Assembly (NCBI RefSeq): GCF_009931615.1
Contig: NZ_CP046620.1
Span: 1,751,501-1,815,500, forward strand
DNA from: Algicella marina
GTDB lineage: Bacteria > Pseudomonadota > Alphaproteobacteria > Rhodobacterales > Rhodobacteraceae
Direction: 5' to 3'
Length of the DNA: 64,000 bases
Each line of letters starts with the position of its first letter. The first letter of the stretch is position 1. A model generated the notes under the pieces. That model was not told the DNA's origin, did not search any database, and saw only the letters and a list, made by a program, of their open reading frames with translations. The position numbers and the translations under genes are program-made. Positions 7,186 to 15,493 of this stretch are shown here, piece by piece.

Positions 7186-10155
7186 TTACGCTGTGTAGAT
7201 CTTGCAGAGAGTCGCCTTGGTCTCCTGCATCTGCGTTACGCTATCATACCCGTAGGTTTGGGCCGTGTTGGTACTCTCACCCAATACATACGGATCGGCA
7301 CCATCTGGATACTTCGACCTCAGGTCGTCGCCCTGAAAGTGCCCACCAAAGTGGAACGGCATGAAGGCAACGCCGGAGCCCACACGATCCGTCAGCATCG
7401 CCTTTACCCTCACCTTGCCACCTTCCGGACCTTCTACCCAGACCATCTGGCCATCACGCACACCCAGGTTGTTGGCATCCCGTGGGTTCACCTCGATGAA
7501 CATATCCTGCTGAAGTTCCGCCAACCAGGGGTTGGAACGGGTCTCATCGCCGCCACCTTCGTATTCCACGAGGCGACCAGACGTCAGGATGATCGGATAT
7601 TCCTCAGAGAAATCGTTCTGCTGGATCGACGCATACATCGTTGGAAGACGGTAGAACTGACGATCTTCGTATGTCGGGTAGTCCGCAACAAGGTCTCGAC
7701 GGTTGGTATAGAGCGGTTCGCGATGCAACGGCACGGGGTCCGGGAACGTCCACACAACGGCGCGGGCGCGTGCATTGCCAAAAGGTGCACACTCATGTGC
7801 AATAGCGACGCGCTGGATGCCGCCGGAAAGATCGGTCTTCCAGTTTATACCGCCAACGCGATCATTGTAGTCGGTCGGGAAGGCCATGCCTTCCGCTTCG
7901 CCGATCTCTTCGTCCGACTTCTGGAAATCCTCCAGTCCTGCGACCCTGCCAATGATGGCTTTCTCTCGCGCTGTAAGGTCACCGTCCCAACCAAGGTCGA
8001 CCAACATCTGGTAAGTGAATTCAGGATACCCATCCTGAATTTCGGACCCTGCCGAATAAACGCCGTCCGCAAGCAGGTTGTCACCTTCGTACTCCACTCC
8101 GAAGCGGGCACGGAATGTCAGGCCACCTTGGGAGACCGGTTTAGACATGTCATAGAGGTTCGGAGTGCCGGGATGCTTCATTTCGGCCGTACCCCAGCAC
8201 GGCCATGGCATACCATAATAGTCACCATCCGCCGGACCGCCAACAGCCTGTAGCGTAGTGCGATCGAACGTATGCTGGTTGGCCATGTGCAACTTCAAAC
8301 GCTCCGGGCTCTGGCCCGTGTAACCGATCGTCCACATGCCGCGGTTGAATTCGCGGGTGATATCCTCGACGTTTGGCTCGTCTTCGGAATCCATCGAAAT
8401 GTTGCGCAGCAACCGGTCGGCAAATCCGAATTTCTTGGCGAATTTTGCAATTATCGTATGATCGGGCAGACTCTCGAAAAGTGGATCGACCACCTTGTCA
8501 CGCCATTGCAACGAACGGTTCGAAGCCGTCACTGACCCACGCGTCTCGAACTGAGTACAGGCCGGCAGTAGATAGACATTGTCTGTACGGTCGGACAAGA
8601 CGGCGGACACGGTTGGATACGGGTCGACAACGACCAGCATATCCAGTTTTTCCATTGCTGCCTTCATCTCCACCATGCGCGTCTGCGAGTTGGGTGCATG
8701 GCCCCACAGGACCATGGCGCGCACGTTGTCTTCCTGACCGACAATGTTGTCCGGCTCTTCCAGCACGCCGTCTATCCAGCGCGAAACCGGGATGCCGATC
8801 TCGTTCATCATGGACTTTTCGGCATCATCCTTCGTCGGCGAAAACTGGCCCTTGAGCCAATCCAGATCTTCACCCCAGACACGAGACCAGTGCGCCCATG
8901 CGCCTTCTGAAAGACCATAGTAGCCCGGCAGGTCATGCGACAGCACACCAAGATCCGTTGCGCCCTGAACATTGTCATGCCCGCGGAAGATGTTGGTTCC
9001 ACCGCCGGCGACACCCATGTTGCCCAGCGCAAGCTGGAGGACGCAATAGGCGCGGGTATTGTTGTTCCCGTTGGTGTGCTGCGTGCCTCCCATGCACCAG
9101 ATCACCGTGCCGGGCCGATTGTTGGCCAGTGTTTGTGCTACCCGACGCATCTGCGAGCCGGGAACTCCCGTCACGCGCTCCGTTTCTTCGGGCGTCCACT
9201 TCGCCACCTCTTCCCTGATCTGGTCCATGCCCCAGACCCGGGTGCGAATGAATTCCTTGTCTTCCCATCCGTTGTCGAAAATGTGCCACAGAAGGCCCCA
9301 GATCAACGCCACATCGGAACCGGGCCGGAAGCGAACGTATTCGTCGGCATGGGCCGCTGTGCGCGTGAAACGAGGATCGCAAACGATCAGCGGCGCATTG
9401 TTCTCCTCCTTGGCCTTCAGGACATGCAGCAAAGACACCGGATGCGCCTCGGCGGGGTTGCCTCCGATGATGAAGATTGCCTTGGAGTTATGAATGTCAT
9501 TGTAGGAGTTGGTCATGGCGCCGTAGCCCCATGTGTTCGCAACCCCGGCCACGGTGGTGGAGTGACAGATACGCGCCTGGTGGTCGACGTTGTTTGTGCC
9601 CCAGTATCCCGCGAACTTGCGGAAAAGATATGCCTGTTCGTTGTTGTGCTTGGCTGATCCCAACCAGTAAACCGAGTCCGGCCCGCTCTCCTCGCGAATG
9701 GACAACATCTTGTCGCCAATCTCGTTGATCGCCTCTTCCCAAGAGACACGCACCCATTCGCCGTTTACCAGTTTGGTAGGATATTTCAGACGACGCTCGC
9801 CATGAGCGTGCTCACGAACAGACGCGCCTTTCGCGCAGTGGGCACCGAGGTTGAACGGGCTGTCCCATCCGGGCTCCTGCCCGATCCAGACACCGTCGGA
9901 GACTTCAGCAATCACCGTGCAGCCGACTGAGCAGTGAGTACAGACGGACTTTACCGTTTCTACTGCCCGCGCAACGGTTGACTGTGCGCTTGCTTTCGTA
10001 ACCGACCCGGCGCTTCCGAAAGCCGCCAGTCCGCCAACTGCAAGCCCCGAAGAACGAAGGAATGAGCGACGATCAAGAGACGTCTGCGCTGCCTTTTCCA
10101 GAAGCGATGCTGTTGACGATCTTTGAGCGACGCCATTGATTTTCTTTCTGAGCAT
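7186..10155 (-). CDS. Formate dehydrogenase alpha subunit, Mo/W-bis-MGD, Tat-exported
   Basis: Catalytic subunit of 989 residues oxidising formate to CO2. A Tat signal (DRRSFLRSSGLAVGG, about residues 28-42) predicts a periplasmic site. A [4Fe-4S] motif uses Cys72, Cys75, Cys79 and Cys107. The metal ligand is Cys197 in QARICHSTT, where E. coli FdnG has selenocysteine, and the following His is kept. The bis-MGD domains fill the rest, including the C-terminal dinucleotide-binding region. The locus provides beta, gamma, a TorD chaperone and a small Tat protein. No fdhD sulfurtransferase gene lies in the window, so it must be elsewhere. Mo versus W cannot be told from the sequence. Confidence 0.95.
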   Translation of the reverse strand: MLRKKINGVAQRSSTASLLEKAAQTSLDRRSFLRSSGLAVGGLAAFGSAGSVTKASAQSTVARAVETVKSVCTHCSVGCTVIAEVSDGVWIGQEPGWDSPFNLGAHCAKGASVREHAHGERRLKYPTKLVNGEWVRVSWEEAINEIGDKMLSIREESGPDSVYWLGSAKHNNEQAYLFRKFAGYWGTNNVDHQARICHSTTVAGVANTWGYGAMTNSYNDIHNSKAIFIIGGNPAEAHPVSLLHVLKAKEENNAPLIVCDPRFTRTAAHADEYVRFRPGSDVALIWGLLWHIFDNGWEDKEFIRTRVWGMDQIREEVAKWTPEETERVTGVPGSQMRRVAQTLANNRPGTVIWCMGGTQHTNGNNNTRAYCVLQLALGNMGVAGGGTNIFRGHDNVQGATDLGVLSHDLPGYYGLSEGAWAHWSRVWGEDLDWLKGQFSPTKDDAEKSMMNEIGIPVSRWIDGVLEEPDNIVGQEDNVRAMVLWGHAPNSQTRMVEMKAAMEKLDMLVVVDPYPTVSAVLSDRTDNVYLLPACTQFETRGSVTASNRSLQWRDKVVDPLFESLPDHTIIAKFAKKFGFADRLLRNISMDSEDEPNVEDITREFNRGMWTIGYTGQSPERLKLHMANQHTFDRTTLQAVGGPADGDYYGMPWPCWGTAEMKHPGTPNLYDMSKPVSQGGLTFRARFGVEYEGDNLLADGVYSAGSEIQDGYPEFTYQMLVDLGWDGDLTAREKAIIGRVAGLEDFQKSDEEIGEAEGMAFPTDYNDRVGGINWKTDLSGGIQRVAIAHECAPFGNARARAVVWTFPDPVPLHREPLYTNRRDLVADYPTYEDRQFYRLPTMYASIQQNDFSEEYPIILTSGRLVEYEGGGDETRSNPWLAELQQDMFIEVNPRDANNLGVRDGQMVWVEGPEGGKVRVKAMLTDRVGSGVAFMPFHFGGHFQGDDLRSKYPDGADPYVLGESTNTAQTYGYDSVTQMQETKATLCKIYTA

Positions 10156-10247
10156 TTCAATCTCCCGATGAGGCTTGACGCCTCTGACAATTCACTGCGC
10201 CCTCGCGGTGTTCGCGTCGGGCATGGCTAGTCCGTCCGGCTACGCTC

Positions 10248-10433
10248 TCAGAAACGTGCCGACTCCAGATACGCTTTGACATGTGCCGTCTTTCGAAGGC
10301 CGTCGCCGGTTGTCTCCGGTTCGGCCGCCTCTGCGCTTTCCGTTCCTGCCGCAAGGGCAGCTGTGGCTGGGGCCGCGACGGCGGCAAGCTTCAGAAAGCC
10401 TCTTCTCGCCACATCCGGTTTATCCTGGCTCAT
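10248..10433 (-). CDS. Small Tat-signal protein of formate dehydrogenase loci (TIGR02811-like)
   Basis: Sixty-one residues, nearly all of it a twin-arginine signal (VARRGFLKLAAVAAPATAAL) with a short mature part ending in KAYLESARF. Proteins of this size and pattern are known upstream of FDH alpha genes as 'formate dehydrogenase region TAT target'; their job is not established, and they may be accessory subunits. The ATG at 10433 has GAGGAG 6 bases upstream; a TTG eight codons earlier lacks a good site. It sits between the TorD-like gene and FDH alpha. Confidence 0.85.
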   Translation of the reverse strand: MSQDKPDVARRGFLKLAAVAAPATAALAAGTESAEAAEPETTGDGLRKTAHVKAYLESARF

Positions 10434-10468
10434 TGTCTTCTCCTCGTTATCTACCAAACGCTCGGCAC

Positions 10469-11086
10469 TTACGCCTTCGCGCCCTGCGTCATACGAAACG
10501 CCTCTTTCTCGATATCCATGAATGCCGCACCGATCGCACCTACCGGCGCATAGAAAACCGAATTTTTCGCACTCTCCAGATCATTGAAGAAGTGCCGTGC
10601 CCACGGGCCGATGTGCACATTGAAGAATGACTTTTGTGTCTCAAGGTCGGCCACATCGCCGAACCGCCCCCGGATCAGCCCCGCCATCATCTCGCACAAG
10701 CTGGCGATATTGTCCTCCGGCTCGAACACATTGTCAGCCCGTTCGATGCCGAGACGCGCCATATCGCGCCGCAGCACCGCCAGCGGTCGCTCGTTCAGGA
10801 AACCAGTCAGATAAAAGCTGGCATAGGGCAAAAGTTCACCTCGCCCCAGACCGATAAACAGCGCATTGAACTCACGCTCCGCAGTTCTCGGCTTGAATTT
10901 CGTACTGACCCGGGCGAGCGTTCCGAAAGCCTTGCCGATCGCAGTATCGTCGCCGGCTAGTCCTTCACACCGGCTGAGAAGCCTCCCATCGGGCGGAGCA
11001 GCCAGCAGCGCACCAAGAAAATCGTAGAGGTCCGCCCGCAAGCATTCCTCTTCAGCGATTTCCGGCTCCAGGGCCCTCTCGTTCAC
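10469..11086 (-). CDS. TorD/DmsD-family chaperone for the formate dehydrogenase
   Basis: All-helical cytoplasmic chaperone of 205 residues that should bind the Tat signal or apo-form of FDH alpha until its cofactor is loaded. Features typical of the family are an acidic N-terminal helix with LRADLYDFLGALLAAPP, the segment REFNALFIGLGRGELLPYAS, and PEDNIASLCEMMAGL in the second half. It precedes the small Tat gene by 35 bases in the same leftward run, which supports a dedicated role. Confidence 0.87.
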   Translation of the reverse strand: MNERALEPEIAEEECLRADLYDFLGALLAAPPDGRLLSRCEGLAGDDTAIGKAFGTLARVSTKFKPRTAEREFNALFIGLGRGELLPYASFYLTGFLNERPLAVLRRDMARLGIERADNVFEPEDNIASLCEMMAGLIRGRFGDVADLETQKSFFNVHIGPWARHFFNDLESAKNSVFYAPVGAIGAAFMDIEKEAFRMTQGAKA

Positions 11087-11191
11087 GATCTCTCCCAGTG
11101 TGGCATTGTTGGTAGTCTTTCCCGCAACTCTACGCCTAGCTACCCGAACGTCAACTCATTTTCCGACGCCTAAGCCTTTCGCAGTGCAGCA

Positions 11192-11785
11192 TTATTCGTC
11201 GAATGTGAACTGCATTCGACGGCGCACACCAGCGGCGGTGGCGACTTCGGGCTTAGTCTTTTCTTCTTCACAGGAGATGGCAGGTGTCAAATCCTCACCC
11301 TGATCAACGACATCCTGTCCGTCATCCTTTTCGGTATTTTCGCTTTCATCGAGTTCAGCCAGTGCCGCAGCTTTCTCAACGGCATGCTGCGTCGCACTGA
11401 ACATGCCCTTGCCTACCTCGTAGAGTGTGCGCATGTCGGACTTGACCGTCGCCGCATCCGTATAGTCCTCACCATGGTCGACCAAGCCGTCGAGGTTGGC
11501 GAGCACCGGGTTTGACTTCCAAAGTTGCCGGAGCGCCCGATTTCGTATCCTGGAAGGGATGCCAGATTGCATGAAGCCCGAAAAATCGTCGCCTTTGCGC
11601 AGAGTATCAGGATCGGGCAGGCCCATGTCTTCGAGCAGCCTGCTGTCTGCTATTGTTTCGTCTTCGCCGGCAACGTCTTCCTCTCGCGTTTCGTCCAGTG
11701 CAGGTTCTGGTGTCTCGTCTTCCGGAGGATCCTTCAGTTTCCGCTCCGACCACCTGCTCAAAAATGGTTTTTCGTCTTCTTTCAT
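11192..11785 (-). CDS. DUF3306 protein
   Basis: Acidic protein of 197 residues with the DUF3306 signature: an N-terminal FLSRWSERKL, a charged low-complexity linker, and a core around IPSRIRNRALRQLWKSNPVLANLDGLVDHGEDYTD. The function is not known; DUF3305/DUF3306 pairs recur beside formate dehydrogenase genes. Its ATG overlaps the DUF3305 stop (ATGA), so the two are translationally coupled. A role in FDH assembly is inferred from neighbourhood only. Confidence 0.85.
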   Translation of the reverse strand: MKEDEKPFLSRWSERKLKDPPEDETPEPALDETREEDVAGEDETIADSRLLEDMGLPDPDTLRKGDDFSGFMQSGIPSRIRNRALRQLWKSNPVLANLDGLVDHGEDYTDAATVKSDMRTLYEVGKGMFSATQHAVEKAAALAELDESENTEKDDGQDVVDQGEDLTPAISCEEEKTKPEVATAAGVRRRMQFTFDE

Positions 11786-12348
11786 GATGAGGTGCCGCCT
11801 TTCCGATGCGACGGCGCACGATAGACGTCTGCTGCCTGGCGAATTCGCGCATCTCCCTTGCCGTCCTCCACCACATCCGTTCGTATTCGGTCACGCTTTC
11901 GTTTCACGAATTCGGCTTCACTGTGATGCGCTTCCACGAAATTCTCGATCATGTGTCTCAGGGCAATCGGCATCGGAACCTTTTCTACTATGTCTTCACC
12001 GCTGTCGAGGTAGTCCTGCGCCTCGTAAGGAGATGCGGTGACCCGGTGCAAATCAAGCCCCGGTTCGCCCGTCGTTTTGCGCAAAACGACATAGACAGAT
12101 GGCACTTCTGCGTTCAGAGCCACAAGGTAGGCCTCTGTGTCTGTCCGGAACAACTTCATAGGCAGAGTACCGGCGTGATACTCTACGGCCTCACCCTCGT
12201 GCCGCATGACCTTCCAGGAGGCCGTTGCCGCACCGGGCAATACCGCCACTGCCCGCCAGTTCCACTGCGCCCAGCGTGTCACGCCAGGCTCCCGACGCAC
12301 AACGACACCGATAGGTATGGAGATCATCTTCTGAGCGTCCGGAGACAT
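11782..12348 (-). CDS. DUF3305 protein
   Basis: Protein of 188 residues matching DUF3305, with ISIPIGVVVRREPGVTRWAQ near the start and VYVVLRKTTGEPGLDLHRVT and a PMP segment later. The function is unknown; it is the first gene of the leftward FDH run and is coupled to DUF3306. I chose the ATG at 12348, preceded by GAGGT at 6 bases; an in-frame start at 12381 extends it by 11 residues with no better site. It is divergent from the multi-cluster ferredoxin gene, with about 100 bases of shared promoter space. Confidence 0.83.
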   Translation of the reverse strand: MSPDAQKMISIPIGVVVRREPGVTRWAQWNWRAVAVLPGAATASWKVMRHEGEAVEYHAGTLPMKLFRTDTEAYLVALNAEVPSVYVVLRKTTGEPGLDLHRVTASPYEAQDYLDSGEDIVEKVPMPIALRHMIENFVEAHHSEAEFVKRKRDRIRTDVVEDGKGDARIRQAADVYRAPSHRKGGTSS

Positions 12349-12449
12349 GGCTAACCTCACTTGCGCTTTACGATACCACAATGCATTGCCTATGGTTCAG
12401 GAAACTAACAGGCGCTGCGGCAACGTAAAGGCCGCGGGAGGAACCCATA

Positions 12450-14414
12450 ATGTCACCACGGCTCATGCTATGCACTTGCGAAGGCTCGCAGGCAATCGAC
12501 GCGGACGCCCTCGGCGAGGCAACGGGCCTGTCGACCGGACGGGTGTACACGAACCTTTGTGGGCGCGAAGCACCTGAGTTCCGAAAGGCAGCGGCAGAGC
12601 AAGATGTCGTGATCGCCTGCGGTCAGATGGCCGAAACCTTCGCCATGATTGCTGACGAATTGGGTTTGTCGGCGCCCCGAACCTTCGACTTGCGCGACAG
12701 CGCCGGCTGGTCCGACGAAACGGCTGCCGCCACCCCGAAGATGGCCGCTCTCGCCGCTGCAGCACTGATTGATATACCAGCCGCCCCTTCTTACGATCTG
12801 CACTCCGGTGGAACCTGTCTCATTCTTGGGCCCGAAAAAACCGCCGTCGCCGCTGCGGAGCGTCTGGCCGAACATTTGGCTGTTACCGTGGCAGTCACTG
12901 ACGGCGCACCTGAGGTGTTGGTACCCGACCCGGGCTATGACCTCATTACTGGCAAGCTGCGGCGCGCGGAAGGCAGTTTCACCAAGTTCAATGTCACGTT
13001 TGATGCCTTCAGCACCGTCCTTCCTTCCGGACGTGGCACGCCGGCAATGACGAGTCCGCGGGACGGAGCGAAAGCCAGCTGTGACATTCTTCTGGATCTC
13101 ACCGGTCGACCCTCGCTATTTCCGGCAGCGGAAAAGCGCGATGGCTACCTTCGCGCCGCTCCTACAGACCAGCCCGCGATAGAGAAAGCCGTTTTCGAAG
13201 CCGCCCAAATGGTCGGCACCTTTGAGAAGCCTCTCTACATCCGATTCGAGCCCACGCTATGTGCACATTCCCGCGCCTCCAAGCCTGCCTGTTCCCGTTG
13301 CCAGACCGTCTGCCCGACGGGCGCAATCACGTCTGCGGGCGAAACGGTAGCCATTAACTCCGACATTTGTGCCGGGTGCGGCGCCTGCGCCTCCGTTTGT
13401 CCCACCGGTGCCGCCAGTTACGAGGCACCGACGGTTTCCAACATCTTCCGGCAGATAAGCACCCTCGCCCGGGCCTTCCGCTCCGCCGGTGGAAAAGCAC
13501 CGCGACTGCTGGTCCATGAAACCCTTTTCGGAGCCGAGGCTATATCGCTCGCCGCCCGCTACGGCAGGGGGCTCCCCGCCGACACGATACCGCTGGAAGT
13601 CAACTCACTGGCAATCTTCGGCCATGCTGAACAACTCGCCGCCCTTTCCGCCGGCTTCGTGTCGGTTGATCTGATGGCCGGACCGAAAACGGAAGTTGAC
13701 AGTGTTGAACCCGAATTGGAGCTCGCAAACGCAATAGCAGGACGATTGCTTGTCCGCCTGATCGAGCCTCGTACACCAGATGAGCTGGAACATATGGTTC
13801 GCGATCGCCAAGGAGTGGACACAAACCCGGTCTCGCAGATTGTGCTGCCAATCGACGGACGACGTCAGACCGTGCGACTGGCCGCCAAGTCGCTCCATGG
13901 AGAATCAAGGGGGACTATCCCCCTGCCCGAAGGCGCTCCGTACGGCGCTGTGGTCGTAGACACAGAGGCCTGCACCCTGTGCCTGGCGTGCGCCAGCCTG
14001 TGTCCGACGGCGGCCTTGTCTGACGATCCCGATTATCCCCGCCTGATGTTCCAGCAGGATGCCTGCATTCAGTGCGGCCTTTGCACCAACGTCTGCCCCG
14101 AGAACGCCATTACGCTGCGCCCGGAAATGGATCTCTCCGATGACGCGCTGCGCCAGACGGTCCTGAAAGAGGAAGAACCGGCGGAATGCATTTCCTGCGG
14201 AACTCCTTTTGGCGTGCAATCGACAATAGACAGGATCATTGCTCAACTCGCTGGAAAGCACCCCATGTTCTCCGGCTCGGACAACATGCGCCTTATCCAG
14301 ATGTGTGACGACTGCCGCATACGGGCACAGTATCATGCAGATGCGCAGCCTTTCGCTTCGGCACAGCGCCCCCTGCCCCGCACGACCGACGATTACAAGA
14401 CAACAAAAAACTGA
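12450..14414 (+). CDS. Large multi-[4Fe-4S] ferredoxin-type protein of the FDH locus
   Basis: Soluble protein of 654 residues with two pairs of ferredoxin-type Cys motifs. One pair lies near residues 271-325 (CSRCQTVCP; CAGCGACASVCP), the other near 508-555 (CTLCLACASLCP; CIQCGLCTNVCP). A further CISCG begins at 580 and a CDDC lies close to the C-terminus. The N-terminal 240 residues resemble a heterodisulfide-reductase-A-like or oxidoreductase scaffold but lack a clear FAD loop. It is transcribed divergently from DUF3305, with GGAGG 8 bases before the ATG. It probably shuttles electrons in, or matures, the FDH system; the exact role is unknown. Confidence 0.8.
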   Translation: MSPRLMLCTCEGSQAIDADALGEATGLSTGRVYTNLCGREAPEFRKAAAEQDVVIACGQMAETFAMIADELGLSAPRTFDLRDSAGWSDETAAATPKMAALAAAALIDIPAAPSYDLHSGGTCLILGPEKTAVAAAERLAEHLAVTVAVTDGAPEVLVPDPGYDLITGKLRRAEGSFTKFNVTFDAFSTVLPSGRGTPAMTSPRDGAKASCDILLDLTGRPSLFPAAEKRDGYLRAAPTDQPAIEKAVFEAAQMVGTFEKPLYIRFEPTLCAHSRASKPACSRCQTVCPTGAITSAGETVAINSDICAGCGACASVCPTGAASYEAPTVSNIFRQISTLARAFRSAGGKAPRLLVHETLFGAEAISLAARYGRGLPADTIPLEVNSLAIFGHAEQLAALSAGFVSVDLMAGPKTEVDSVEPELELANAIAGRLLVRLIEPRTPDELEHMVRDRQGVDTNPVSQIVLPIDGRRQTVRLAAKSLHGESRGTIPLPEGAPYGAVVVDTEACTLCLACASLCPTAALSDDPDYPRLMFQQDACIQCGLCTNVCPENAITLRPEMDLSDDALRQTVLKEEEPAECISCGTPFGVQSTIDRIIAQLAGKHPMFSGSDNMRLIQMCDDCRIRAQYHADAQPFASAQRPLPRTTDDYKTTKN

Positions 14415-14417
14415 TCT

Positions 14418-15152
14418 TCAGTTGGCGATTATAGCACCGCCCAAATCCTTGACTGGAATACTGGAAACATACGCCAGTATGGCGTTGTACTCCTCCTCCG
14501 TCAGGAGAATTGGTGCGATTGCCGGCGGCAATCCCTCGGGAAACGGCTCTGTGAAACCTTCTATCTGCGTAAAGGAGGGATGCGGATTCAGTGTGAAAAA
14601 GCCGGCAAACTTGCCCTCCCAGTCGGAGAAGTTTTTCATCGCACCAAAGGAAGGCGTGGAACTGATTCCGCCCATGCGGTTGCGCTCGCTTACTACGTGA
14701 CACCTGCCGCAGTGTTGGTGGGCAAGACGGTCCCCGGCCATTTCATCGCCCTCGAAAACCACTTCATCCTCAGAAATTGCATCGATCTCAGGCGCGAAGA
14801 AAATTTGCGTTCCATCTGGCTGAAATGCTGTCAGCGTGTTCTGACCAACCTCCGAGCGCAGCCACTCGGCGAACACGGCCGCACTGTCGGTCTCGGCGGT
14901 GCCCAGCAAGCCCCAGGATCGACCGTCCCATTCGAACACACCACCGTTTGCCCTCTCGGCAACTGAAATGTCTCCATCACCCGCAATTGCCACCGGAATT
15001 TGGGTCTTCAATCGAAATCGCGGAAGGATGTAGTCAAATACTCCTGTTGCCACCAGCTCGTCAGGTGCCGAGATTGTCAGGCCGTGCCCGTCGCCGAAAG
15101 CAGAATGCGTCAGCCCCAACGCCAGTGTCGCTGCCGCGATCAATCGATACAT
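14418..15152 (-). CDS. Shortened TupA-like binding domain fused to cytochrome c
   Basis: Secreted protein of 244 residues: signal peptide 1-20, a roughly 100-residue domain, then cytochrome c with heme motif CGRCH at 148-152. In the first domain TGVFDYILPRFRLKTQIPV (about 36-54) looks like the start of tungstate-binding TupA proteins. FAEWLRSEVGQ...QIFFAPEI (about 94-123) looks like their end. The middle lobe of about 150 residues is absent, so oxyanion binding may be lost. No clear axial Met follows the heme in the usual C-terminal place. It converges on the ferredoxin gene with a 3-base gap, and GGAGG precedes the ATG. Confidence 0.7.
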   Translation of the reverse strand: MYRLIAAATLALGLTHSAFGDGHGLTISAPDELVATGVFDYILPRFRLKTQIPVAIAGDGDISVAERANGGVFEWDGRSWGLLGTAETDSAAVFAEWLRSEVGQNTLTAFQPDGTQIFFAPEIDAISEDEVVFEGDEMAGDRLAHQHCGRCHVVSERNRMGGISSTPSFGAMKNFSDWEGKFAGFFTLNPHPSFTQIEGFTEPFPEGLPPAIAPILLTEEEYNAILAYVSSIPVKDLGGAIIAN

Positions 15153-15295
15153 CGTTCCTCCCCGTTGTTCTGGCTGGACCGGTTTGCACCAATTTGTGTG
15201 GTGCAGGCCTTGCTACCGGAGGTCTTTTGGCCAACATAAGGCGGTAGGGCACAACCGATCAAGGTGGCCGAATTACAGCAGGATACGGGTGGACC

Positions 15296-15493
15296 ATGGA
15301 ACAAGAAATCAACATGTCGCTGCGCAAGTTTTTAAAACAGGTGGGTGTGACGTCCCAACAGGCGATAGAGGAGGCGGTTCGCGCGGCTGGTGGGCTGGAC
15401 GGTGAGGTTCAGGCGAAGGTCGTTCTGACAATCGAGGAACTTGGTCTTACCCACACGGTTGATGGCACAATCGGGCCGGACAAGAAATCGTGA
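15296..15493 (+). CDS. DUF6494 family small protein
   Basis: Sixty-five residues, compact and soluble, with MSLRKFLKQVGVTSQQAIEE and a C-terminal segment GTIGPDKKS, as in the DUF6494 family of Alphaproteobacteria. A second ATG six codons in is also possible. Its TGA overlaps the GTG start of the Mrp ATPase gene (GTGA), so the two are coupled. The function is unknown; it may act with Mrp in iron-sulfur or FDH maturation. Confidence 0.78.
   Translation: MEQEINMSLRKFLKQVGVTSQQAIEEAVRAAGGLDGEVQAKVVLTIEELGLTHTVDGTIGPDKKS

Noticed and set aside
6376-8253. 625-codon open frame on the plus strand across the FDH genes
   Set aside because: It lies antisense to FDH beta and alpha, whose products match known families over their whole length. 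Its own translation is basic and shows no domains.
9560-9571. Possible selenocysteine in FDH alpha
   Set aside because: The codon at the metal-ligand position is an ordinary Cys codon (QARICHSTT), not in-frame TGA, so no Sec machinery is needed.
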